NCBI GenBank assembly: GCA_021234155.1
Contig: JAJEKV010000103.1
Span: forward strand, 188,001 to 252,000
Origin: Isoetes taiwanensis
Taxonomy: Eukaryota > Streptophyta > Lycopodiopsida > Isoetales > Isoetaceae
Length of the DNA: 64,000 bases
Direction: 5' to 3'
The position numbers and the translations under genes are program-made. A model generated the notes under the pieces. The model searched no databases. It had not been told where the DNA came from and saw only the letters and a list, made by a program, of their open reading frames with translations. Of this stretch, positions 47,661 through 56,457 are shown one piece after another. Every line of letters begins with the position of its first letter. Positions within the stretch are counted from its first letter, which is position 1.

Positions 47661-48020
47661 CAAAGGGTTAGCTAAGGTCAAAGGAATGGAGTTTGTGGGA
47701 TCGTTGTACTTTGGGGTTGACCTTGGCTCCACCGGACGTTATACTTGGTCTAAGATTGCATTGGGCGTAAACCCCAAGATGACTTGCCGTGATTCTAGAA
47801 GGGTTTTTGTTTTGGTTTTTCTCGCCCCTAAAGCTATTTGACATGGATGGCATAACTAACTTGTAATGAATCGGTTTTGTTTCTCGTAAACAATTGTACC
47901 TTGATGAAAGATTGCTTCATAGTTTCCAAGTGAAAATTTTTTAATGTGTCCGCGACCGCCTTGTTGCCCCCGGTCAAAAGACTCGCCTTTTTTCGATGCA
48001 CACTCTTTTAGTTATGCATT
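47661..48020 (+). repeat. Array tail, second copy
   Basis: 'gctaaggtcaaaggaatggagtttg' through 'ttatacttggtctaagattgcattg' and the later 'aaagctatttgacatggatggcat' match 44340-44440 and 44640-44670. The tail therefore terminates each of two blocks (units 1-5 and 6-8). Confidence 0.8.
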
Positions 48021-48029
48021 TTATTGCAT

Positions 48030-48480
48030 TTATGGTTTATAAATTCATAGTTAATGCATGGCATGGAATTAAATTATGGTTTTGGTCACCGGCTTCCATG
48101 GTCATCACCGGCCTCTGATACAGAAAATTTCCAAAATTTTCTGATAAGGTCCACACCCAAAGCTGGGGTTAGAACGGTCCTGCAAATTTCAATTGTTGGG
48201 CAAGCATGACCGGCACCCTTCCCCAAGTCAAACAAGGCGACTTTGAATGGCCACCTCGATGGGGAGAGTCCCGCCCCCGTGAGACGGACCCCAAAAATGT
48301 TCTCGGCAGGGCCCTCGCACCGCCTCTGGGGATCAGTATGCTAATGAACACCCTCCCCGCTCCGGGTTCCCTATATATCCGAATCGTTGAATCCTCCGCA
48401 AGGATCCGATCCGGGGTTTTCCAGATCGCTTCAAATAAGCCTAGGGACAAACTTTTAATGAGCTTCACATTAAAAAAAAG
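48030..48480 (+). repeat. Diverged ninth array unit
   Basis: The order of landmarks is that of an array unit ('ttaatgcatggcat', 'aattttctgataaggtc', 'ggcacccttccccaagtcaaac', 'ctaatgaacaccctccc') but identity is far lower. It may be the ancestral single-copy form. Confidence 0.7.
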
Positions 48481-48489
48481 ATGCAAAAC

Positions 48490-48590
48490 AATAACGCCGC
48501 TATAACAAAATACGTCGGCGGACGCGTGCAGCGTGCGACGCAGATTTAAACGCCGCATGCGGCGTGGACGCCGCATGCGACGCCTGTAAT
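48490..48590. repeat. Right boundary motif of the tandem array
   Basis: See the left boundary at 39188-39245. It contains two GCCGCATGC-type palindromes. An array-bounding direct repeat of about 20 bp is visible. Confidence 0.72.
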
Positions 48591-48769
48591 ATTTTGAAAC
48601 CGCAAGGGCGGCGGCTTTTTCCGGAACTTCTTTTTGCCCTACTTCTTCGAGGTTCTTAGGGGCCATCCGGCCAGCTAGTACCCCCGATCTACCAAGCAAA
48701 GCAACTATTCTAAGGTTAGTATATCATGTTTTTTAGATTGAATAGGTTTTTTGGATTGAATGGTGCATG

Positions 48770-49525
48770 CCCAACCTTCCTCTTTTTTTGGTTTCCTTTC
48801 CTTCCTCTTCTTCTTTGTTCTTGATTTTTTTTCTTCCCATTCTTCCATGCCTCGTTCATTCTTCCTCCTTTCTTTCTCATGCTTCATTTCTTCCTCATTC
48901 TTCCTCATGCTTCATTTCTTCCTCCTTCTTCCATATGCTTCATTCTTTCCTCATTCTTTCTTCCCATATTTCTTCTTTCCTCATTTCTTTCTCATTCTTT
49001 CTTCCTCATTCTTTCTCATTTCTTTCTTCCTCATGCTTTCTCATTCTTTATTCCTCACTCTTTCTCATTCTTCCTCATTCTTTCTCATTTCTTGCTTTCT
49101 CATTTCTTTCTCATGCTTTCTCATTTCTTTCTCATTTCTTTCTCATGCTTTCTCATTTGTTTCTCATTTCCATTCTTTCTCATGCTTTCTCATTCCTCAT
49201 TCTTTCCCCTCCCTTCCCTCATTTCTTTCTTCTCTTCCTTTCCTTATTCTTCATTTTTTTTTTTTCTTATTCTTCATTCTTTTTAATTTCATTTCTTCAT
49301 TCTTCATTTGTTTCTTATTCTTCACATTTCTTCCTCACTTTCCATTCGATCCTTTTCTTTCCCTTCCCTTATTTCTTCCTTCCATTCTATTCCCTTCCCT
49401 TCTCTTATTTCCTCTTATTTTTTCTTCATTCTTTCTTGTTTCTTCTCTTATTTCTTCTCTATTCTATCCTTATTTCTTCTTCATGTTTTTCTTCTTTGTT
49501 CTTATTCTTCTAATGCTTTGTTACT
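48770..49525 (+). repeat. Polypyrimidine tract (TTCTTT/TCATTC type)
   Basis: About 750 bases of almost pure C/T on the plus strand with recurrent 'tttctcattctttc' and 'tttctcatgc'. Long frames through it (up to 277 codons of Ser/Phe/Leu) are composition artefacts. Confidence 0.92.
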
Positions 49526-49644
49526 TACATTTGCGGCTTTCTATTACGATTTGGACCCGACAGGATCTTGTACACGCGTCCTTATTTTGGTAAGTAGTTG
49601 ATCGCACTTGCATTTTATTTTTATAGTTTTAAGTAGGTTAAAAA

Positions 49645-50040
49645 AATTGATGGAGTGGCTTGTTCAAGGGCACGGGTCGGCTCCACCTAGAGTGGGGAGG
49701 ACCATGTACCCGGTTCAAGTCCACTTTCACTACAATCATAAATGTTTCCTAGGTTAATGAGTGGCTTGTTCAAGGGCACTACCGGCTCCACCTAGAGTGG
49801 AGGACCACGCATGCGGGTTCAAGTCCACTTCAGCCCACTTGTTATTTTTAGGTTTAAAATAAAATTGTAGTGGCTTGTTCAAGGGCACGGCCGGCTCCAC
49901 CTTGGCGTGGAGAGGACTAGGTGTCCCGTCCAAGTCCACTTTTCTTCTCATTCTTAGGTAGATGTGGCTACGGCAAGGACATGGTCGGCTCCACCGCGAG
50001 TGGGGGAGGACCAGTGTTTCGGCCTTAGTTCACGCTTTAT
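49645..50040 (+). repeat. Short repeat cluster, four copies of about 100 bp, tRNA-like
   Basis: Units at about 49655, 49759, 49869 and 49966 carry 'gtggcttgttcaagggcac', 'ggctccacc(t)', '(g)agtgg(g)gaggac' and, in the first three, 'ttcaagtccac' or close. The first unit ends with GGTTCAAGTCC, which fits the RNA polymerase III B-box consensus, and its ends AGTGG and CCACT are complementary. No complete tRNA cloverleaf was made out. Related copies lie at 33225-33520. Confidence 0.68.
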
Positions 50041-50690
50041 TGTCGTTTTAGCTAGAGGTAGCTAGGGCTAGGTTAAGTTAACAGTAACTGGATGATTCCC
50101 TTCACACCCGTGCTAGTTAAAAAAAAATAGGTTAGGCTAACTTAATGTAGTACTAATTCACACTAAAAGCGTTGGTAAAAAAATAACTTAACTAATTAAC
50201 TAAATTATTTCGAACATGTCTAGTTAAGTTAGTCAAAGGCATAAAATTATATGTACAATTAACTAAACTTAAAGTGACCTCTATAGTGCTAATTTCTAAT
50301 TTAGTTAATTTTTAGTTAATTTTGCTAACTAATCCGAACAAGGTGCGAAGATAAGTTTAGGTAGTGTTTTTGGTTAAAAAAGTTAACTAAATTTTGGGAC
50401 TATCCGCTAACTAATTAACTAGTAATACTTTAATGTAAATTGACCGTGGGTCCGAATACCCTAATCTAACCTATTTAGTTCTTCTTGTTTCTTCTTCTTT
50501 TTTTTTTTGCTTTTGGGGGGGGGGGGGTGATAAGGTATTAGTCGCCATAGGGCGTGTTATAAGTAATGATTATATGGTCTGCATACATGTTTGATATTGT
50601 CGTATTATGTTGCATTTACTTTGTGCATGCTTGGCTTTTGTATTCATTATTTTGTTTTGTTTGTAGGCATAAAATGGCCTCGGTGAAGAC
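50041..50690. other. AT-rich spacer with 'ttaactaa' repetition and a long G run
   Basis: Many 'gttaactaa' phrases between 50070 and 50430. A T-run is followed by an uninterrupted run of about 13 G at 50515-50527. No gene. Confidence 0.55.
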
Positions 50691-50699
50691 GTAGATGCT

Positions 50700-52171
50700 T
50701 AGTGAAATTAGGGCGATCCTCATCAATCACATATGCCATTATGATTCCAGGCCGGGACGACATATGCAAACCGATGATCGAATTAACCGCTTTTGTAGCA
50801 TCGGTTGAGAAAGAATGTCGGGCTCAATTATGTGGGAGGTGGCCGGAGCATGAGTCCGAAGTTGGAAGATATGATGAGAAAGAACTTAAAGTCTTGGGTT
50901 TGCAATCCCGAGCCGCAGAATTGAGGATGCTACTTAAGTATAAAGTGCCACTTATGAGCCCCTATCTTTGAGGCATACGTGGGACGATGGGCTAATTCGT
51001 GGCGGTGCAAAGGTCCGACGCAAAGATCACAAGATGGCCGATGCTTGGTCTCAATGATGAACATGTGAAGGAGTTAGATAGTCTTATCCATGGTGGGAGC
51101 TCTATTGGTGCGGGGGGGCTAGATTATCATTACATGCTCATGATAAATGTGTTTGCATTTATTGACGATTCCCGTGGATGCCGTTGGAGTTGTAAAGTGC
51201 ATTGGTAGTAAACAAGACCGCGGATATACCAAATCCAGATCTTGGGAACCCCGTACTTTAATCAAGATGATTATTATTATCGGCATTATGTGGAGAGGCC
51301 AAGATAGAGCCGCATCATGGTTGTTGGTCGACAAGTATATCCGTTTCAAGAGCCCAAGTCCAGCATTGGCCACACCCCCTTGGACTTGCCCCCGAGGTCT
51401 TTTGTGGAGATGAGCCACGAGGGACCAATGGTAGTCCCGCCATTCATGAATGGAGGAACCTTTTGCAGAATTACTTGACCATCTTCCTTCCGCCAATTCT
51501 CTTCTTATAGGAGATGGTCAAATGCAATGCATAGTGCTCCAAGAAGGGCTGATATGAAGATAAGTGCGAGTGGGAAAGCCAAAATGAGACTCGTGTATAA
51601 GTACGTCCCAGAAATAGCTCTCGCTCTTGCGGAAGGAGTCTATGCCATCCACGCTCCAGGTTGGACACACGCAAAGCTCAATTGCAAAAGGGTCAAACTC
51701 CATTTTGATGACTCAAACTACAAATGTGTGGGTGGCTATTGGTGATTGGGACATGGCCCTCCCGCTTTTTGCAAGGAGCGAATGCCCAAATTGAAGAGCC
51801 GTTATACACTACAAGATGGAACGGTGCGATATCCTTGGTGGGAGAAGAGAGTTTTTACATCATCATCAGATGACCAAGCATCATGGGGGCATGAGATATC
51901 TGACATATATTCCCTGGGCTACATTTACGAGATGCTCCTTGATTTTGTCCAGGTAATGCGGCTTATGGGGTTGTGTGTTCAGATAAACCCAACCGACCGA
52001 TACTCTAGCACATTGGACATCATCCAACATATGAAGGTCCAAATGATGATGGATAGAGAGATGGTGCACATGGATCGCCCATCTATTGCTCGCGTCGTCG
52101 ATGTGTTCAAAAACAAAGGGGCTTTCTTCCGATATAGTTGTGAGAGAGAGACGACATATGAAGTGTGGTGA
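50700..52171 (+). pseudogene. Protein-kinase-like gene fragment captured in the CACTA element
   Basis: Plus strand, at least three frames. The clearest part is the kinase C-lobe. About 51599-51745 encodes YKYVPEIALALAEGVYAIHA, then WTHAKLNCKRVKLHFDD, corresponding to the catalytic-loop region, where HxDxKxxN is replaced by THAKLNCKR, so the catalytic Asp appears absent. GDWDMA near 51742-51760 stands for the DFG motif in another frame. About 51885-51945 encodes SWGHEISDIYSLGYIYEMLL, matching kinase subdomain IX. LCVQINPTDRYSSTLDIIQH (about 51970-52030) matches subdomain XI. The upstream frame at 50702-50971 is not recognised. No receptor or signal segment was seen. It lies between repeat clusters and the transposon right end, on the transposase strand. 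Whether it is spliced or merely broken is open. Confidence 0.72.
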
Positions 52172-52370
52172 TCCACTTGAGATGGCTAAGCTACAAGTAA
52201 ATGCTTGCAAGAAGTGATTAATATAATTTTGTCTTCCTATTTGAGGCTTGTTGCAACCAATAAATGTTTTTTAGTCAAAATTACTAATGAAAAAAAGTAA
52301 TTTATTAATCAAAAAATTATTATTAATGGTAAATAAATTATTAATCATAACTTGTAGATAAAGTGTCAAG
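52172..52370. other. AT-rich spacer
   Basis: Contains 'aattattaat' type repetition; no gene. Confidence 0.5.
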
Positions 52371-52374
52371 ATTC

Positions 52375-52645
52375 TGACGCGTCAAACCCTAGGTTTTGTG
52401 TGCTACATCATCAAACCCTAGATTGTAAATGCCATGTGGCACAATCTAGGGTTTGATGATGTGGCACACGCCAGCTAGGGTTTGATGACATGGCACTTAC
52501 TATGATGTGGCAATAGGAAGTCGCGACGCGACACAACCTAGGGTTTGATGATGTGCCACACACGCAACGTAGGGTTTCATGATGTGGCACTAAAAATGCC
52601 ACGTGGGATAATTTAGGGTTCGGTGTATGACATGATACATGGCCT
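52375..52645. repeat. Repeat cluster around CTAGGGTTTGATGATGTGGC
   Basis: The motif occurs about six times, in both orientations. The 22-bp-arm hairpin at 52405-52462 is part of it. Confidence 0.85.
52405..52462. repeat. Perfect inverted repeat, 22-bp arms, 14-base loop
   Basis: Arm 52405-52426 (starts ACATCATCAAACCCTAG) is exactly reverse complementary to 52441-52462. Confidence 0.93.
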
Positions 52646-53098
52646 GATAATATGGCAACCTAGAGTTCGATATGCACCCCATACCTATATACGAGATACT
52701 TTTCTAATATAAATAAGAAGATAAGAATATAAATTTAGGTATTTATTCAAAGACACTTGTTCAAAGCTTTTCTCTCGCTAATTCTCGTTATGTTCAAATT
52801 AATATATATAGTCATGGCGGAGGCTCAATTCTTAGCGGTTTTCCTCATTGTGGCCCTCTTTTCTCACGATGCAATATTCATGGCATTATCGTCTCCCCTC
52901 CTTCCCCGGTCAAGGCGGTCAAGATACAGATAAAAGTCTGCCGGGGCTCATTAGTGGCACATTTCGAACCATAAAAATACTATTTTTCATCTCTATGGTT
53001 TGTAAGTATCATTCTATTATTGCAACCAATATCATTCATGGTTATCAAATGTTTCTCTCACAATTTCTTTTGATCTAGGTGTGCTCTTTTTCTCGGCG

Positions 53099-53543
53099 AT
53101 GAATAGAGGTAATCGCAATCGTACGGAGAATGAGCAAGACGAAGGTAAGTATTTATATAGTTTTTATTATACGCTTTACCCTCTAATTAGGTATGTGAGT
53201 TTATGCATGGAGTTTTAATTTGTTGTGTAGAGGAAAGGGACGAGTTTAGAGAAAATAGGAGGAGGACTCCACGAGGTAGGGGCAATCGTGCTGATGTTCC
53301 TCCAAGACGCCAACCTCCACCTATCACTACACCAGCAGGTTTGGGTATTAAGATAGTTTTTATAAAAATAATAAATAAATGAATTGTTTTTTGCATGATA
53401 TTTGTGCTTCTGCAGCTCCTCCGCCGCTCCCCGCCTTCCTCGCAAACATGTCTCCCGCCGAGAGAGACCAAATTGCAGCATATTTTGCCTCTTTGACACC
53501 AACGCCGCTTAAGCACCTCCCCTCCTATTCCCCAACGACATAG
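53099..53543 (+). CDS. Candidate spliced gene, Arg/Pro-rich N-terminus (second transposon gene?)
   Basis: Three exons fit together with consistent phase: 53099-53144, 53231-53338 and 53416-53543, each intron GT..AG (donor GAAG|GTAAGT, acceptor TGTGTAG|AGG; donor GCAG|GTTTGG, acceptor TTCTGCAG|CTCC). The protein starts MNRGNRNRTENEQDE, continues with an Arg/Pro-rich stretch and then NMSPAERDQIAAYFASLTP. It meets a stop at 53541. Position near the transposon right end and basic, low-complexity N-terminus resemble the second (TNPA/ORF1-type) gene of En/Spm elements, but no diagnostic domain was seen. It could instead be another captured gene. Confidence 0.5.
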
Positions 53544-55280
53544 TGTTGATTATCGGCCTCCACGTTCACGCGAGAATATTGAGAATGCTAGACGTAGTAT
53601 GGACTCCCGTTTCTAGGCAAGAGAGACTCAACAATGATTTTTCTAATGCAAGGAACTTGGAGGAAGATTTCAACAGTAAATATATATCCACTACGTGCAT
53701 TGCCAACATTTCTTTGGTTGCGATGTTAAAGATGCTCATTCTCTCATTACTTCCCGTGTCAAGAAGTAGTGGAGCAACAGACTCTAACGTTCAAGATCGC
53801 GACGATCATCACAGGTTCGGGATCCAGAAGAACATGGTCGCCCGCCTCGACTTGGAGAGGGAAGGATCCCGACGACGTCCACGTGTCACTGAAGAAGAGC
53901 GTCCATTTCGCTTTGTTTTAGACACGTAAGTCTGCGGGTGAATTGGCCCCGAATATACCCGACTATCATATTAATAATAATTTTTTTGATGTAAGTTATG
54001 TGAACATATTATTTAAGATATCAACCTTAAATATTAGTACTTTGTCATCTAAATTTGTTGTTTTGTTCAGTCTCTTCACTTAGAATACATTGTAAAGTGC
54101 TCAAAAGGTTCTTAATCGGACGGGATATGTATATTGATCTTAGACATAAACACGCTTTTATATACCCACCATTTATGCTTCGGGACTCTTCCTAAGAAGG
54201 ATGATGAGGGAAGTGTCTTTTATACTACACTCGAGGGACGCGGGTCACAAATAATATCTCTCGCTTTATGGCCTCCCGGTATAGGGGAGTGGCACAGTGC
54301 TTATGACCAACGCGAAATAGAGAGCGTCAAAAATAAAATGAAACGAGTTTCCCGTAGATAGAAAAAGCAAAGGCGTTTAAGCGGAAGAAGCTCACTTCGA
54401 TGATGGGCGAGCTTATACGAAAAGGAGGTACATGACCTAGTCATAGTCTTGTTTTATTATTTTGATATTGGCGTTGATCTATCGATGTATGTCAAAGGCA
54501 CAATGTGGTCAAGGAACCGCTGCACTTGCGAAAAGAAGGAGGCGATTGGTCAAAAGTCCCTAAACCACTTAATCTCCACAAGGAAGATATCAAGGTATTT
54601 CTTTTTTTTTGTCATTCGTTCACTTTAACTTGTGATAATGTTGTGTGCCTTGCAATCAGTTGCATTGAGCGTGCAAAGGATCGAGAAAAAAACATAGAGC
54701 TCGGACCGACAAAGCAACTAAAAGCACGCGAAAGCAAATCTCATTTAGGCTCCGTGGCCGGGAAGGGTTTCATTATAGATTCGTGAAGAGCTATATTAGT
54801 TCACATTAATTTTAATAAGAACTTTAAATGTCACTAGCTAATACTCGTTATATTGTCATAGGAATATCTATACGGGTTTGCCCCCTAGCAAGCAAAGCGG
54901 TACAAGTAGCCACGCGGGCGTGGAGGCGTTTATCTGTATCAACGCTTATCGACGAGGAACTCTCCCAATTAGCGGGAATGCGGGGGGCGTTGTAGAAAAT
55001 TATTATAATTCTATGAACTACATTAACGCATATTCTTTTTTGGTTTTTATAGGAAGCGATGGCGGATATGGATGAAGCTATAGAGCATGACATGGGGCTC
55101 TGGGCGGCGGGGATCCGCAAACGTCATTTGGAGAGCCATCCAATCTCAATGCTTGCGGTGCGGTGGCGGTTCGAGTATTCTCTAACTAACTACGTGCTCG
55201 GGATGACTACTCCAATCGAATCGAGAGAGAGTAGCTCTAGGCTAAAAGGGTGGATACTCCTCTTAACGAGTCTTTTGTGA
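53544..55280 (+). pseudogene. Possible downstream exons of the same gene
   Basis: Open pieces with plausible splice ends: 53560-53928 (EREGSRRRPRVTEEERPFRF, followed by a GTAAGT donor), 54365-54426 (KAKAFKRKKLTSMMGELIRK), 54660-54790 (RAKDREKNIELGPTKQ) and 55056-55280. The last encodes an alpha-helical stretch (MADMDEAIEHDMGLW). The pieces with stops between could be exons of one transposon protein. Distant similarity to the plant Transposase_24 group is possible but unproven. Confidence 0.35.
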
Positions 55281-55459
55281 TTATTTAAAAATATAAATAC
55301 AATTCACTTTTGTGATTATTTAAAAATATAAATATAAAAATAATTTTGTGACTATTTAAAAATATGAATATAAAAACACTTTTGTGATTATTTAAAAATA
55401 TTTTTATATTTATATTTTTTATATAAATATTTTTTTATTTTTTTTTTATTTTTTTTTCC
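55281..55459. repeat. AT-rich short tandem repeat
   Basis: 'acttttgtgattatttaaaaatata(a/t)ata' repeats four times, followed by a T-rich run to 55458. Confidence 0.85.
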
Positions 55460-55780
55460 TACACGTCGCATGCGACGTATCCACGTGACTTTTTTTTTTG
55501 CCACGTGGCTTTTCTATACGCGGATTTTCGAATTTTCCACGTGTAAATTCCACGTGTCACGTCGCATGCGACGTGACACGTGGCTTTTACGCACGTGTAT
55601 ATTGCACGTGTATATTCCACGTGTATATGCCACGTGTATATACCACGTGTCGTTCCACGTGTCACGTCGCATGCGACGTATCCACGTGGCTTTTACGCGA
55701 CGCCGCGTGGATTTTGGTGATGTTCCACGCGTGTATATTCCGTGTATATTCCGTGTATATTTCACGTGTCACGTGCCATG
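55460..55780. repeat. Right subterminal block rich in CACGTG and GTCGCATGCGAC
   Basis: CACGTG occurs about fourteen times in 320 bases, often as 'ccacgtgtatatt'. GTCGCATGCGACGT occurs at about 55465, 55561 and 55669. Such dense subterminal motifs are expected transposase-binding sites, and CACGTG is also the plant G-box. Confidence 0.85.
55550..55583. repeat. Perfect 34-bp palindrome
   Basis: No loop: 17 bases starting CCACGTGTCACGTCGCA are followed by their exact reverse complement. It includes two CACGTG and the central GCATGC. Confidence 0.95.
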
Positions 55781-55952
55781 CGCGACGCCCGCGGCGTACG
55801 TATCCGCGTCTGCTGGCGTCGCTGGCGGCTTTGCCGCCAACGTCGCATCGCGGCGCCGTCGCACGCCGCGGCGTATGCAGCAACGACGTCTGTGCGACGT
55901 CTGGGCGACGCCGTCAGACGTCGCGTAGACGTCGCGCAGACGTCGCTATTGG

Positions 55953-55981
55953 CGTCGCTAAATGCCCCTTTTCTTGTTGTG
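55953..55981 (-). repeat. Right terminal inverted repeat of the CACTA element
   Basis: Read inward: CACAACAAGAAAAGGGGCAT and so on. Flanked by TAG (55982-55984). Confidence 0.88.
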
Positions 55982-56056
55982 TAGCTTGCCTTTGATGCTC
56001 AATCTCATTGTCCTCTTTATCCTTCTAGGGATGGTGGAGATGGACTAAAGATTATT

Positions 56057-56206
56057 TTAAAACTGGTAACATCCCAGTTGAGATCTCCATAAGCACATTA
56101 AAAGATAAGGTCCTACCGAGAGGGACAACTGGATCACAAAAGAGTATGCGCAGGGCCGGTAATGCAACTTGATCATTCTGTGATATGTGTTTGAAGCTTC
56201 ATGGGT
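56057..56206 (-). pseudogene. Distal 3' piece of the PPR gene (tentative)
   Basis: If the copia element and one copy of its target duplication are removed, the minus-strand PPR frame continues without a stop from 61130 into 56206 for another 49 codons (ANIYAR then THEASNTYHRM...), ending in TAA at 56057-56059. The frame match is seen; homology of those 49 codons to a PPR E+ region is not clear. Confidence 0.4.
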
Positions 56207-56211
56207 CTAGC
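56207..56211. repeat. Copia target-site duplication, left copy (CTAGC)
   Basis: Pairs with TTAGC at 61125-61129, one mismatch. Confidence 0.6.
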
Positions 56212-56422
56212 TGTATTTATTGGATATTAAAGTATTTTAAGCAAGAGATAACTTGGTAGTCCAGTTTATGTTGATTTAGTTAAACCACCTTTTGTTGATC
56301 TCCTTTTGGAACGGAGCTATTTCTGGAATTAGGTATGGCGGTTGCATGTTGCTTAATGCAGCACCGTCATCTCATGTATATGGGAGGCACTTTTATAATA
56401 GATAAATATCTTGTTGTGCAAT
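56212..56422 (+). repeat. Copia 5' LTR, truncated at its 3' end
   Basis: Matches 60823-61027 at about 95 percent. The remaining part of the LTR and the start of the primer-binding site are missing; the residual 'agcaggtcgatt' just inside resembles the inner part of an initiator-Met tRNA primer site. Confidence 0.85.
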
Positions 56423-56457
56423 AGCAGGTCGATTACCTTAGTGTTGTGTGAATCGCT

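Larger units (their letters stand above)
28500..55981 (+). mobile_element. 27.5 kb CACTA (En/Spm-type) DNA transposon with captured genes
   Basis: Both ends begin with CACAACAAGA when read inward; over the first 29 bases the two ends agree at 25 positions (CATTTAGCG being shared), and a TAG duplication flanks the element. Ends beginning CACTACAAGAAAA...CATTTAGCGACG are typical of plant CACTA transposons. Inside lies a TNP2-type transposase pseudogene on the plus strand (33.6-38.4 kb). The remaining cargo is unusual: SNF2-family gene fragments, heat-shock elements, an eight-unit tandem array, a kinase-like gene and a candidate second transposon gene. CACTA elements are known for subterminal transposase-binding repeats and for gene capture. 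As sequenced the transposase is broken, so this copy depends on another one. It may be a composite of nested elements. Confidence 0.88.

Noticed and set aside
48760-49593. 277-codon plus-strand open frame (Ser/Phe/Leu-rich) and two overlapping long frames
   Set aside because: They run through a polypyrimidine tract where stop codons cannot arise easily. No domain, and all three frames are open alike.
49645-50040. True tRNA genes
   Set aside because: A B-box-like phrase is present, but no full cloverleaf or anticodon arm could be made out.
55470-55995. Frames of 152 and 165 codons at the CACTA right end
   Set aside because: They translate repeated CACGTG/GTCGC motifs and are products of repeat composition.
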